Shown here: in pieces, positions 1 through 9,087 of the stretch | How the letters are laid out: the number at the start of each line of letters is the position of its first letter | Position numbering within the stretch: the stretch's first letter is position 1 | Assembly: GCF_038039215.1 (NCBI RefSeq) | Contig: NZ_JBBPCL010000001.1 | Coordinates: 5,766,001 to 5,830,000 of the forward strand | DNA from: Pseudonocardia sp. T1-2H | GTDB taxonomy: Bacteria > Actinomycetota > Actinomycetes > Mycobacteriales > Pseudonocardiaceae | Direction: 5' to 3' | DNA length: 64,000 nucleotides | Translations under genes and position numbers: made by a program | Notes under the pieces: generated by a model | What the model was told of the DNA's origin: nothing | Databases searched by the model: none | What the model saw: the letters and a program-made list of their open reading frames with translations, nothing else

Positions 1-52
1 CGACCGCCTTCCGCCGCTCGTTGCGGGCGATCTTCGCGGACGTGGCGATCAG
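1..52 (-). CDS. rpsN: 30S ribosomal protein S14, zinc-independent paralog (runs off window)
   Basis: Only the N-terminus is present, reading ATSAKIARNERRKAV, which matches the SKIARNE start of the short S14 family of the small ribosomal subunit. It is the last visible gene of the leftward L33-S18-L28-S14 set. The start is odd: no ATG or GTG is available, so translation must begin at CTG (50-52) or ATC (47-49), overlapping the L28 stop codon, with AGAAGG just upstream as ribosome binding site. Whether it lacks zinc cysteines cannot be seen here; that is inferred from its neighbours. Confidence 0.72.
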   Translation of the reverse strand, partial: MIATSAKIARNERRKAV

Positions 53-285
53 ACCTTCTCCCCCTGGCTCCGGATCCGCCCGACCGCCGCCTCGACGCCG
101 ATCCGGTCCACGGTCCGGATCCCCTTGACCGAGAGCCGGAGCCGGACGAACCGGTTCTCCGACGCCAGCCAGTAGCGGCGGGACTGCACGTTCGGGTCGA
201 ACCGGCGCGGGGTGCGCCGGTTCGAGTGGGACACGTTCCGGCCGAAGCCGGGTTCGCGTCCCGTCAGCTGACACCTGCGGGCCAC
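49..285 (-). CDS. rpmB: 50S ribosomal protein L28, cysteine-pair-free paralog
   Basis: This 78-residue protein is a large-subunit L28: it has the GFGRNVSHSNRRTPRRFDPN core typical of the family. The zinc-binding form carries two CxxC pairs; here only a single Cys (residue 5) remains, so it is the zinc-independent paralog made when zinc is short. It lies 4 bases after rpsR and its stop overlaps the start of rpsN, so the set is one transcription unit reading away from the Zur box at 721-737. In Mycobacterium tuberculosis a homologous L28 paralog also sits beside the COG0523 gene Rv0106. Confidence 0.95.
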   Translation of the reverse strand: MARRCQLTGREPGFGRNVSHSNRRTPRRFDPNVQSRRYWLASENRFVRLRLSVKGIRTVDRIGVEAAVGRIRSQGEKV

Positions 286-289
286 GCCG

Positions 290-535
290 TCACCCCCGCC
301 CGGGGCGCGGGTACGGCAGCAGGGCCATCTCCCGCGCGTTCCGGATGGCGACGGCGACCCGCCGCTGCTGCTGCGGCGTCAGGCCCGTCACCCGGCGAGC
401 GCGGATCTTGCCGCGGTCGGAGATGAACGTGCGCAGCAGCGCGGTGTCCTTCCAGTCGACCTCGGTGATCCGGCGCTGGTGCAGGGGATTGACCTTGCGC
501 TTCAGCGGGCGGCCGGGGCGCTCCGGGCGCGCCAT
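290..535 (-). CDS. rpsR: 30S ribosomal protein S18, cysteine-free paralog
   Basis: The 81-residue protein has the S18 core ([20 protein letters not shown], then the [12 protein letters not shown] loop and a C-terminal helix). It contains no cysteine, so it is the zinc-independent paralog that can replace the zinc form in the small subunit. The ATG lies one base after the rpmG stop and rpmB follows after 4 bases, so the genes are co-transcribed. Expression is expected to be derepressed by Zur on zinc depletion. Confidence 0.95.
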   Translation of the reverse strand: MARPERPGRPLKRKVNPLHQRRITEVDWKDTALLRTFISDRGKIRARRVTGLTPQQQRRVAVAIRNAREMALLPYPRPGRG

Positions 536-536
536 G

Positions 537-701
537 TCAGCGCTCCTCGCGGAAGTCGACGTGCCGGCGGACGACCGGGTCGTACTTGCGCAGGACCATC
601 CGGTCCGGGTCGTTGCGGCGGTTCTTGCGGGTCACGTACGTCGTGCCGGTCCCCGCGGTCGAGCGGATCCGCACGATCGGACGGAGCTGGTTGCGGGCCA
701 T
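537..701 (-). CDS. rpmG: 50S ribosomal protein L33, cysteine-free paralog
   Basis: The 54-residue product starts [20 protein letters not shown] and contains [20 protein letters not shown], the L33 signature, with none of the four zinc cysteines of the zinc-binding form. An upstream in-frame ATG at 737 would add 12 residues unlike L33 and would lie inside the Zur box, so 701 is preferred. It is the promoter-proximal gene of the leftward ribosomal set. Confidence 0.93.
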   Translation of the reverse strand: MARNQLRPIVRIRSTAGTGTTYVTRKNRRNDPDRMVLRKYDPVVRRHVDFREER

Positions 702-720
702 GCCCACCCCTCCCAAACAA

Positions 721-737
721 ATGACATCGATTTTCAT
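721..737. promoter_or_regulatory. Zur box (zinc uptake regulator operator)
   Basis: ATGACATCGATTTTCAT is a near-perfect 17-bp palindrome with a single mismatched pair (its reverse complement is ATGAAAATCGATGTCAT). It matches the actinobacterial Zur operator pattern TGAAAATnnATTTTCA. It stands between the divergent rpmG and COG0523 genes, the two transcription units expected to be Zur-controlled. AT-rich sequence here also contrasts with the surrounding GC-rich DNA. Assignment is by motif and context; binding is not shown. Confidence 0.85.
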
Positions 738-787
738 TTACAGTAACAGCGCGACCGACCGCGTTGTTCCCTACCCGAGGAGTACCC

Positions 788-2029
788 GTGTCCCCACCCA
801 CCGAACTCATGGTGCTCGCCGGGTTGCCCCCCGTCGGCGTCGAGCAGGTGATCGCGCGGATCCGCGCGGCGGACCCCGAGGTCGTCGTGCTGCACCACGA
901 CCTGCGCGACGTCGCGTCCGGCACCGTCCACCGCCGGGTCCGCGGCCCCGGCACGGACACCTGGACCGACCTGCACCTCGCCCACGGCTGCGTCTCCTGC
1001 ACGCTCCGCGAGGACCTGCTGCCCCGGCTCCGGGCGCTGGCCGGGACGGTCCGCCGGGTGGTGCTGCACCTCGATCCGGTGCTCGAGCCCGAGCAGGTCT
1101 GCTGGGCGCTGCGGCACGTGCTCGTCGACGGGGTGGTGCTCACCGACCTCGTGGACCTGCGGGGCGTGCTCACGGTCGTCGATGCCGGGACCTGGCTCGA
1201 CGACGCGACGGGCGACGAGGCCGTCGAGGAGCGGGGGCTGGCGGAGCTGCCCGACGACGAGCGAACCCTCGCGCAGGTCGCCGTGGGCCAGGCCGAGTTC
1301 GCCGACGTGATCGTGCGGACCGGCACCGCCGAGGCCTGGGAGCTCGCCCGGCTCGACGCCGTCCTGGCCCGGCTCGCGCCCGCGGCCGGCCGGATCCCGC
1401 TCGCCGAGCTGGACGCGGGTGTCCTGGAGCTCGACGGCCTGCCCGCGGCCGCCCGTCGCGGCGTCCCGGACGACGTCCACGGGTCCCTGCTCCGCGGCAC
1501 GCCGCCGCTCACGCCGGACTGCGGGGTGCGGCTGCACGTCTTCTCCGCGCGCCGCCCGTTCCATCCCGAGCGGTTCCACGAGGCGATCGACCTGCTGCTC
1601 GACGGCGTGGTCCGGGCCCGCGGACGGATCTGGCTGGCCACCCGCCCCGGCGACGTCCTGTGGGTCGAGTCCGCCGGCGGCGGGCTGCGCGTCGGCCAGG
1701 TCGGCGAATGGCTCGCCGCGCAGGACGCGGACGCCTGGGAGCGCGTTCCCGAGGAGCGACGGGCGCTGGCCTCACTGGGCTGGCACCCGGACTTCGGCGA
1801 CCGCGCCCAGGACCTCGTCGTGCTCAGCCACGACGTCGACGCCGACGGGACCGACGCGCTCGACGCGGCCCTTCGCGGCGCCCTGCTCACCGACGACGAG
1901 CTGGCGGGCGGCCCGGCCGCCTGGCACCGGCTGCCGGACCCCTTCGGCTGGTGGCACACCGATCCCTGCGAGCCCACCCCCGGGGTCCCCGCCTCGACCG
2001 GCACCGATCACCACGAGGAGAACTCCTGA
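788..2029 (+). CDS. COG0523 (CobW/Rv0106-type) zinc-stress protein with degenerate P-loop
   Basis: The family are GTPase-type metallochaperones, several induced by zinc shortage. Seen here: the metal-site motif [11 protein letters not shown] (about residues 75-85), the conserved [20 protein letters not shown] block, ESAGGGLRV and a [12 protein letters not shown]-terminus, an overall pattern I recognise from M. tuberculosis Rv0106. The N-terminus reads LAGLPPVG where other COG0523 proteins have GxxGxGKT, so the Walker A lysine and threonine are missing and GTP hydrolysis is doubtful. GTG at 788 is preferred because GAGGAG precedes it by 5 bases; an ATG at 764 is possible. The stop overlaps the L32 start. 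Confidence 0.9.
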   Translation: MSPPTELMVLAGLPPVGVEQVIARIRAADPEVVVLHHDLRDVASGTVHRRVRGPGTDTWTDLHLAHGCVSCTLREDLLPRLRALAGTVRRVVLHLDPVLEPEQVCWALRHVLVDGVVLTDLVDLRGVLTVVDAGTWLDDATGDEAVEERGLAELPDDERTLAQVAVGQAEFADVIVRTGTAEAWELARLDAVLARLAPAAGRIPLAELDAGVLELDGLPAAARRGVPDDVHGSLLRGTPPLTPDCGVRLHVFSARRPFHPERFHEAIDLLLDGVVRARGRIWLATRPGDVLWVESAGGGLRVGQVGEWLAAQDADAWERVPEERRALASLGWHPDFGDRAQDLVVLSHDVDADGTDALDAALRGALLTDDELAGGPAAWHRLPDPFGWWHTDPCEPTPGVPASTGTDHHEENS

Positions 2030-2196
2030 TGGCCGTCCCCAAGCGCCGCACGTCCCGCTCGAACACCCGCAGCCGCCGCGCGAACTGGAAGGCCGCGCGA
2101 CCGGACCTGCTCCCCGTCACGATCGACGGGCGACGCCACCTCGTCCCGAGACGCCTGGTGAAGGCCTACGAGCGGGGCATCCTGAGGCCCGAGTGA
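2029..2196 (+). CDS. rpmF: 50S ribosomal protein L32, cysteine-free paralog
   Basis: The 55-residue protein begins [20 protein letters not shown], the L32 signature, and lacks the four zinc cysteines of the zinc-binding form. Its ATG overlaps the COG0523 stop (TGATG), so it is translationally coupled and shares the Zur-controlled rightward promoter. A GAGGAG lies about 8 bases upstream, inside the preceding gene. Confidence 0.95.
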   Translation: MAVPKRRTSRSNTRSRRANWKAARPDLLPVTIDGRRHLVPRRLVKAYERGILRPE

Positions 2197-2288
2197 GGGC
2201 TCCTTACCCCCGGCCCGGGCCCGAGGCGTTCGCGGACGACGTGATCGTCCGATGCCGACGGGGCGGCCTCAGCACGACTCTCGACGCC

Positions 2289-2486
2289 ATGACGACCGAG
2301 TACTTCATCCAGTCCGAGATCGCCGTCCGTCGTCGGGACATGCTGGCCGCCGCCGCCGAGTCGCGCCTGAGGCGCCTCGCCCGCGCCGCGCGCGACGCCC
2401 TCCGGGAGGCCTCGGCCGCGGCGGCCCCGCACGAGCACACCGTCGCGCAACTCCCCCGACATCGTCGGGGGGTCGTGCAAACATGA
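2289..2486 (+). CDS. small hypothetical protein coupled to LAL regulator
   Basis: This 65-residue protein (MTTEYFIQSEIAVRRRDMLA at the N-terminus) is mostly one long basic helix followed by a His-rich tail; I cannot name a domain. Its TGA overlaps the ATG of the following LuxR-type regulator (ATGA), which suggests translational coupling and argues that it is a real gene. No clear ribosome binding site precedes the ATG. Small proteins of this look are frequent in actinobacteria, without known function. Confidence 0.5.
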   Translation: MTTEYFIQSEIAVRRRDMLAAAAESRLRRLARAARDALREASAAAAPHEHTVAQLPRHRRGVVQT

Positions 2487-5400
2487 CCCCCGTGCCGAGA
2501 CCGGGGGTGGGGATCGGCCTGGTCGGCCGCCACGCCGAGCGGGCCACGCTGGCCGCTGCGCCGGCCCGCGCCCGGTCCGGCACGGCCTGCGGCGTGCTCC
2601 TCGGCGGGGACGCCGGGGTGGGGAAGTCCCGGCTTGCCGGCGAGCTCGTCGAGGAGGCCCGCCCGGACGCCCTCGTGCTCGTCGGCCGCTGCATCGACGC
2701 CGCCGAGTCCGCGCTGCCCTACCTCCCGTTCACCGAGGTCGTCGGCACCCTGCTGGCGGCGCGGCCGGAGCTGCCCGAGAGCCATCCGGAGCTGCTGCGG
2801 CTGAGCCCGGCCGGGCATCAGGACGCGCGCGCCCGCGAGGAGCGGGAAGCGGGCAACTGCGGGTGTTCGACGCCGTGCTGTCCGCGCTCGCGGCGGTCTC
2901 GGTGCGGGCACCGGTGCTGCTCGTCCTCGAGGACCTGCACTGGGCGGACCGTTCCAGCCGGGACCTGTTGACCTTCCTGCTCTCCCGGCTCGGCGGGCAG
3001 CGGTTGCTCGTGCTCGCCACCTATCGCACGGACGACCTGCACCGACGCCATCCGCTGCGCCCGGTGCTCTCCGAGCTGGTGCGGCTGCCCGCGGTCGAGC
3101 GCCTCGAGCTGGGGCCGCTGCCGCCGGCGGACGCGGTCGCCCTCGTGGAGCGGCTGGGTGGGGACCTGCTGGGCGAGGCGGAGGCCCTCGAGCTGGCGCA
3201 GCGCAGTGAGGGGAACGCGTTCTTCGCCGAGGAACTGGTCACCGCGTGGAACGACTCAGGCTCGCCGGGCGAGCTCTCCGGCGCCCTGTCGGACGTGCTG
3301 CTCGCCCGCATCGAGCGGCTCCCGGCGCAGGCCCAGCAGGTGCTGCGGGTGGCGTCGGTGGCGGGCCGCCGCGTCCGGCACGACCGGTTGGGTGTGATCT
3401 GCGCCCAGGGACCGGACGCCCTGGACGTCGACGAACTCGAGACGGCGCTGCGCGAGGCCGTCGCCCGGCACGTGCTGGTGGCCGAGTCCGCGCCCGGCGC
3501 CGTCGAGGGCTACTCCTTCCGGCACGCACTGCTCCGGGAGGCCGTCTACCACGATCTTCTGCCCGGGGAGCGGAGCCGACTGCACGGCCGCTACGCCGCC
3601 CTGCTGGCCGCGGCACCGGACGAGCCCGGCACCGCCGCGGAGCTGGCCCGGCACGCGCTGGCCGCGCACGACCTGCCCCGGGCGCTCGACGCGTCGGTCC
3701 GGGCGGCGCAGGAGGCGGACCGGCAGGGCGCCCCCGCCGAGGTGCTCGTGCACGCCGAGCGGGCGGTCGAGCTGTGGCACGCGGTACCCGGTGCCGAGGA
3801 GCTGACCGGCACGGACGAGGTCCAGGTGACGCTGGCCGCGGCCTGGTCGGCGAGCGCCACCGGAGATCCTGACCGCGGGGTCGCGCTGGCCCGGCGGGCC
3901 GTGGAGCTGGTCGACGCCCGGCGGGATCCGCACCGCGCGGCGGACGTACGCGTCCGCCTCGCGATGCGGCTGCTGGACCGCAACGACTACGGGGCCGAAC
4001 CGCTCGCCGTCGCGCGGGAGGCCGTGGCCTTCCTCGCGGACGAGCCCCCATCCGCGGACCAGGCCTGGGCCCACGCCGTGCTGGCCCGGGCCTGCTGGCG
4101 CGAGGACGAGGTCGAGGAGATGCGCGCCGAGGCCGCGGAGGCCCTGCGGATCGCCCGCGCCGCCGCGGCCCGGCTCCGTGCCCGTTCCGGGGACCCGGAG
4201 GAGCCCGAACCCGACGACGACCCGCAGGACATCGCGGCGGCGGAGGCGGACGCGCTGATCACCCTCGCCGTCTCCGAGGAGCACGCCGGGCGCACCGGGC
4301 ACTCCCGCGCGCTGCTGTCCGAGGCGCTGCCGCTGGCCCGAGGCTCCGGGAACGTCGCCGTCGAGCTGCGGATCTTCTACAACCGCGGGATCTCGTTCCT
4401 GGAGGAGACCCTGCTCGCGGAGGCGTCGGCCGAGTTCGCGGCGGCCGAGCGGCGGACCGCGGAGACCGGGTCGACCTGGAGCGCCTACGGGATGGACCTG
4501 CGGGTGGCGCACGTCCTCACCCTCTTCACGGCCGGGGACTGGGCGGCGGCGGAACGTACGGCCCGGCTCGGGGGCGCCTCCGTCTCCGCGACGGTCGCGG
4601 GCCGGCTCGCGGCGGCCGGCCTGCTGGTAGAGATCGCGCGGGGCCGGGACGTCGAGGCGCGTTGGACCGAGCTCGTCGCCATGGACACCCACGACGACCA
4701 GGTGCTCCTGCTGCTCGGGCGGACCGGGGCGGAGTCCGCGCTCTGGCGGGGCGAGCCCGCCGAGGCGGTCCGGCGGATCGACCACGCCCTGGCCCACCTG
4801 CGCCGCGTCTTCACCCTGGACATGGCCGAGATCATGCTCTGCGCGCTGGGCCTCGCGGGCCGGGCGGAGCTGGGCACGAACCCGGAGAACCTGACCGCGG
4901 CGGACGCGCTCGCGGCGGCCGCCGAGCACGTCGCGGCGCACGGGCTGCCGAGGGCGGGCACGCTCGGGCCCGAGGGCCGGGCGTGGCTCGCGCAGGTCCG
5001 CGCCGAGCTCGGCCGGGTGCACGGCCGCTCGGATCCGCAGGAGTGGGCGGCGGTCGTCGAGGCCTTCGGCTACGACGCGTTCCGGCAGGGGATCGCCCGG
5101 CTGCGCCGCGCCGAGGCGTTGGTCGGTGCCGCCGTGGACGCCGGCCACGAGGGGGCGAACGGCCGATCGGGGGCCGCCGGTCTCCGGGACGAGGCGACCG
5201 CCGAGCTCCGGGCCGCGATCGGGACCGCGGAACGCCTCGGTGCCGTTCCCCTCGCCGCCGCGGTCCGGGAGTTCGCGGCCCGCTCCGGCCTCCGGCTCAC
5301 CACCGCGGGTCCTGCCGCCGAACCCTTCACCCCCCGGGAGCGGGCGGTGCTCGCGCTGGTGGCGGGCGGGCGGACGAACCGCCAGGTCGGCGAGGCGCTG

Positions 5401-5520
5401 TTCATCAGTGAGAAGACGGTCAGCGTCCACCTGTCCCGGGTGATGGCGAAGCTCGGCGCGGGCAACCGCACCGAGGCGGTCTCGATCGCGCACGAACGCG
5501 GCCTCCTCGCCGCGGACTGA
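2483..5520 (+). pseudogene. LAL-type LuxR transcriptional regulator, one-base frameshift
   Basis: The family are large ATP-binding regulators of about 900-1,000 residues. The first frame (2483 to about 2850) holds the Walker A motif GGDAGVGKS at residues 41-49; the second frame holds Walker B VLLVLEDLHWAD, a helical repeat region, and a C-terminal LuxR helix-turn-helix from FTPRERAVLALVAGG to the end. The two frames join near 2846-2853, where one base is missing; restoring it gives 1,012 residues. Everything downstream is well conserved, so a sequence error is as likely as real inactivation. A GTG at 2863 could start the second part alone, but it would lack the P-loop. No target can be inferred. 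Confidence 0.8.
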
Positions 5521-5579
5521 GCGTTCGCGTTCCCGCCGGGAACCCGCGCGCGGGAGCCTCGTCCGGCGGAAACCGTTCC

Positions 5580-5595
5580 CTGAATGACCGTTCAG
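5580..5595. promoter_or_regulatory. inverted repeat, possible operator of the P450 operon
   Basis: CTGAATGACCGTTCAG has arms CTGAA and TTCAG spaced by 6 bases, 55 bases before the P450 start. Its size suits a TetR-type operator, and ACTATG just downstream could be a -10 element. No matching regulator gene is adjacent, so this is a motif-level suggestion only. Confidence 0.35.
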
Positions 5596-5649
5596 TAACT
5601 ATGCTTCGGACGGGCCGGTCACCGAGGACCGGCGGGAGGGACGAAACCC

Positions 5650-6936
5650 ATGTCGACGACCGAACGGTCACCCGACGCCACCACCACCCCCCGACCGGAT
5701 CTCTCCGACGTCGAGGGTTTCTGGACCGCGCCGATCCCCCGGCGGGCAGCCGCGTTCGCCGGGCTGCGGATGAATGAGCCGATCCCCTTCTACGAGGAGC
5801 CGCTGCTCACCTACGTCCCACAGGGCCCCGGCTACCACGCCCTGACCCGGCTCGACGACGTCGTCGAGGCCAGCCGGAACCCGCAGATCTTCCGCTCGGG
5901 CAGTGGCTCGACCTCCGTGGCGGACATGCCGCCGGAGTTCAACGAGTTCTTCGGCTCGATGATCAACATGGACGACCCGCGGCACGCCCGGCTGCGCCGC
6001 ATCGTCTCCCGCGGCTTCACCCCGCGCCGCCTCGCCCAGCTCACCGAGGACGTCGAGCGCTCGGCCCGGCAGATCGTGGACGACGTGATCGACGCCGGCG
6101 AGTGCGACGCCGTCACCCAGATCTCGGCCCGGCTCCCGCTGAAGATCGTCTGCGACATGATGGGCGTCCCCGCGAGCCAGTACGAGTTCGTCTTCGACCG
6201 CTCGAACGTCATCCTCGGCGCGGCCGATCCGGAGTACGTGCCGGACGCGGGCAACATCGTCGCCGCGCTGCTCGGCGCCGGGGCGGACCTGGCCGGGCTG
6301 ATGAAGGAACTCGGCGAGGAGCGCACGAAGAACCCGACGGACGACGTCACGTCCGCGCTGGTCAACGCGGAGATCGACGGCGAGCGCCTGACCCCGGAGG
6401 AGCTGGCGAGCTTCTTCGTGCTGCTCGTCGTCGCCGGGAACGAGACCACCCGCAACGCGATCAGCTGGGGCATCAACCTGCTCACCGAGCACCCGGAGCA
6501 GCGCGACATCTGGCTCGCGGACCTCGACGGGGTCACTCCCACCGCCGTCGACGAGATCGTCCGCTGGGCCTCGCCGGTGATCTTCATGCGGCGGACCCTC
6601 GAGACGGATGCGGTGCTCGGCGGCAAGCAGCTCACCGCCGGGGAGAAGGTCCTGCTCTTCTACTGGGCCGCGAACCGCGACCCCGCGCATTTCACCGACC
6701 CGGAAGGCTTCGACGTCCGCCGCTCCCCGAACCCCCACGTCGGCTTCGGCGGAGCCGGGCCGCACTACTGCCTCGGCGCGCACCTCGCCCGCCGCGAGAT
6801 GTCGGTGATGTTCCGCGAGCTGCTCACCCGGATCCCGGACATCCACACGACCGGCGAGCCGCAGCGGCTGCGCTCGATGTTCATCAACGGGATCAAGCAC
6901 CTGCCGGTCGCCTTCACCCCCGGAGGGAAGAAGTGA
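5650..6936 (+). CDS. cytochrome P450 (CYP124/125/142-like)
   Basis: This 428-residue protein is a soluble bacterial P450. The I-helix oxygen-binding motif AGNETT is at residues 262-267, the ExxR pair at E302/R305, and the heme loop GFGGAGPHYCLG places the cysteine ligand at residue 374. The heme loop resembles the actinobacterial families that hydroxylate sterol or isoprenoid side chains; substrate is inferred. Translation starts at ATG 5650 after a GGGAGG. The next gene, an acyl-CoA synthetase, overlaps its stop (GTGA), so an oxidise-then-activate pathway for a hydrophobic side chain is plausible. No ferredoxin lies beside it. Confidence 0.9.
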   Translation: MSTTERSPDATTTPRPDLSDVEGFWTAPIPRRAAAFAGLRMNEPIPFYEEPLLTYVPQGPGYHALTRLDDVVEASRNPQIFRSGSGSTSVADMPPEFNEFFGSMINMDDPRHARLRRIVSRGFTPRRLAQLTEDVERSARQIVDDVIDAGECDAVTQISARLPLKIVCDMMGVPASQYEFVFDRSNVILGAADPEYVPDAGNIVAALLGAGADLAGLMKELGEERTKNPTDDVTSALVNAEIDGERLTPEELASFFVLLVVAGNETTRNAISWGINLLTEHPEQRDIWLADLDGVTPTAVDEIVRWASPVIFMRRTLETDAVLGGKQLTAGEKVLLFYWAANRDPAHFTDPEGFDVRRSPNPHVGFGGAGPHYCLGAHLARREMSVMFRELLTRIPDIHTTGEPQRLRSMFINGIKHLPVAFTPGGKK

Positions 6937-8594
6937 GGACGCTGGACTACCCCGAGGTCCCCGTCGGCGCGATCCTCGCCGGTGCCGCCCGCCGCTACAC
7001 CGACCGCACCGCACTGCACTACTACGGCCGCGAGCTGACGTTCGCGCAGCTCCACGCGCGGGCGAGCGCCTTCGCGAACGCGCTGACCGACGCCGGGATC
7101 GGGCGCGGCGACGTCGTCGCGATCCACCTGCCGAACTGCCCGCAGTACGCGATCGCCTACTACGGGATCATGCTGTCCGGCGCCACGTTCACCCCGGCGA
7201 ACCCCCTGCTCCCGCCCGCGGACCTGGCCGCGCAGCTCGCGGACTCCGGCGCCGTCGCGATCCTGAGCTGGGCGCCCGCGTACCCGGCGTTCGCCGCCGT
7301 CCGGGAGAAGACCGGGGTGCGGCTCGCGCTCGTCACGGACAAGGCACAGGCGCTCGACCCCGCGCACCGGCTCGCCCTCGACGGAGCGGAGGACTTCGAG
7401 GCCTTCCACGCGGACGGGCCGACCACGCCACCCTCCGTCGAGATCGACGTCCACAGGGACCTGGCCCATCTCGCCTACACCGGCGGGACCACCGGCCGGT
7501 CCAAGGGCGTGCAGCTGCCGCACCGCAACGTCGTCGTCAACGTCCTGCAGTACGCGTGCGTCGGCAGCGGCGCGCATCCCGCCCTCGACGAGGCGGGCGG
7601 CCTGATGCTGGCCGAGCAGGGCCCGCCCGAGGAGTACCCGACGCGCTTCGGGGAGGGAGCGGTCGTCAACCTCACGCCGTGGTTCCACGCGATGGGCACC
7701 ATCGGCGGCCTGAACATCCCGGCGCTGACCGGCACCACCGGCATCCTGCACGAACGTTTCGACCCGGCCGCCTACCTCGCGGACGCCGAGCGGTTCCGGG
7801 TGACGTCGATGGGTGGCGCGCCGCCGCTCTACGCCGCGCTGCTGCGGCACCCGGATCTCGTGACCCGGGACCTGTCGACGGTGCGGTCGATCAGCTCGGG
7901 CGCCGCGCCCCTGCCCGTCGAGATGATCGACGCGCTGCGCCGCCGCTTCGGTGCGGACGTCGTGATCACCGAGGGGTACGGCCTCACCGAGGTCACCATG
8001 GGGGCCACCCAGAACCCGTCCCACCGCTCGGGCGACCGCCGCATCGGCACGGTCGGGATCCCGGTGCCGGACACCGAGGTCCGCGTCGTCGGGCCCGACG
8101 GCGAGCCGCTGCCCACCGGGGAGGCCGGGGAGGTGTGCATCAAGGGCCCACAGGTGATGACGGGCTACAAGGACCGGTCCGAGGAGACCGCCGCCGCCCT
8201 GCGGGACGGCTGGCTGCACACCGGCGACGTCGGCGTGCTCGACGCGGACGGCTACCTGCGGATCGTGGACCGGCAGAAGGACATGCTGCTCTACAAGGGC
8301 TACAACGTGTACCCGCGGGAGCTGGAGGAGATCCTCTTCCGGATGCCGGGTGTCGTCGGGGCGGCCGTGGTCGGCCGGCCCGATCCGGACGTCGGGGAGC
8401 TCGCGGTGGCGTTCGTCGTCGCTCCCGGGCTGGACCGGGCCGGCGCCGAGGCGCTCATGACCGCGGTGAACGAGCAGGTCCTGCCCTACAAGCGGCTCCG
8501 GGAGATCCGGCTCGTGGACGAGATCCCGGTGTCCGCGGCGGGCAAGGTCCTCAAGCGCGAACTGCGCGAGCGGCTGACGACGGTCCCGGGCTGA
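6933..8594 (+). CDS. AMP-forming acyl-CoA synthetase
   Basis: This 553-residue enzyme of the ANL superfamily activates a carboxylic acid to its CoA thioester. The AMP-binding P-loop YTGGTTGRSKG starts at residue 182; GYGLTE and GWLHTGDVG (adenylate and hinge motifs) follow, and the catalytic lysine lies in the C-terminal AAGKVLKRELRERL. The GTG start overlaps the P450 stop, so the pair is translationally coupled. An insertion rich in Glu/Gly after the P-loop (roughly residues 210-235) is longer than in many relatives. Substrate probably the acid formed from the P450 product. Confidence 0.9.
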   Translation: MRTLDYPEVPVGAILAGAARRYTDRTALHYYGRELTFAQLHARASAFANALTDAGIGRGDVVAIHLPNCPQYAIAYYGIMLSGATFTPANPLLPPADLAAQLADSGAVAILSWAPAYPAFAAVREKTGVRLALVTDKAQALDPAHRLALDGAEDFEAFHADGPTTPPSVEIDVHRDLAHLAYTGGTTGRSKGVQLPHRNVVVNVLQYACVGSGAHPALDEAGGLMLAEQGPPEEYPTRFGEGAVVNLTPWFHAMGTIGGLNIPALTGTTGILHERFDPAAYLADAERFRVTSMGGAPPLYAALLRHPDLVTRDLSTVRSISSGAAPLPVEMIDALRRRFGADVVITEGYGLTEVTMGATQNPSHRSGDRRIGTVGIPVPDTEVRVVGPDGEPLPTGEAGEVCIKGPQVMTGYKDRSEETAAALRDGWLHTGDVGVLDADGYLRIVDRQKDMLLYKGYNVYPRELEEILFRMPGVVGAAVVGRPDPDVGELAVAFVVAPGLDRAGAEALMTAVNEQVLPYKRLREIRLVDEIPVSAAGKVLKRELRERLTTVPG

Positions 8595-8757
8595 CGCCCG
8601 TTCGTCGACCGGAGCGGCCCGGGAGGACCGACGGCTGCTAACGACGGCGCGTAGCCGAGCGATCACCAGAAGGTGCGGAACCCGGCAGGCGGTCCGGGGC
8701 CCGCACACCGGTCGCCGAGGAGGCGGTCGACGCTGCCTCGGGAGACGGTGATCAGAC
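8595..8757. other. intergenic region, nothing recognised
   Basis: The 163 bases between the acyl-CoA synthetase and the small membrane protein show no RNA gene, clear terminator or protein-like reading frame. Confidence 0.5.
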
Positions 8758-9042
8758 ATGTCGGTGCCGACGCAGCCGGCCGTTCCGGGCGCGCGCACCC
8801 TCCGGGGACCGCGGCACGTGCTGCGGCTCGAGCCGCCCGCCCCGGGCCGCGTCGCAGCACCGGTCCGGGCCGGGCGTCGGCCGCACACGGCGTTCGACGT
8901 GATCGGCCGCGCGGGCAGCCTCGTGACGCTCGCGGCGATGCTCGTGCTCGGGGCCGCAGCCGGCGGAGCCCTGGACGACACGCCGAGCACCCGGCCGACG
9001 TCCGGCATCTCCGGCCCGGCACCCGCCGGACCCGCGCACTGA
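8758..9042 (+). CDS. small hypothetical membrane protein
   Basis: This 94-residue protein has a basic N-terminal half, one hydrophobic segment (AGSLVTLAAMLVLGAAAGGA, about residues 52-71) and a short Pro/Gly/Thr tail. It looks like a single-pass protein, but I recognise no family. It stands alone between an acyl-CoA synthetase and a gene on the other strand. GC-rich DNA easily gives such frames, so confidence is moderate. Confidence 0.45.
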   Translation: MSVPTQPAVPGARTLRGPRHVLRLEPPAPGRVAAPVRAGRRPHTAFDVIGRAGSLVTLAAMLVLGAAAGGALDDTPSTRPTSGISGPAPAGPAH

Positions 9043-9087
9043 CCGGACGCGCGGACCCGAACAGGGGGCTGGAGCCAGGGTCCGGGC

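Noticed and set aside
586..2196. Very long open frames antisense or out of frame to real genes throughout the window
   Set aside because: High-GC codon bias keeps shadow frames open; these are rich in Arg, Pro, Ala and Gly without domain patterns, so they were left out.
5521..5649. KstR-type (cholesterol regulon) site upstream of the P450
   Set aside because: The AAC-N2-GTT spacing of the KstR motif is not found; AACCGTT has only one base between the half-sites.
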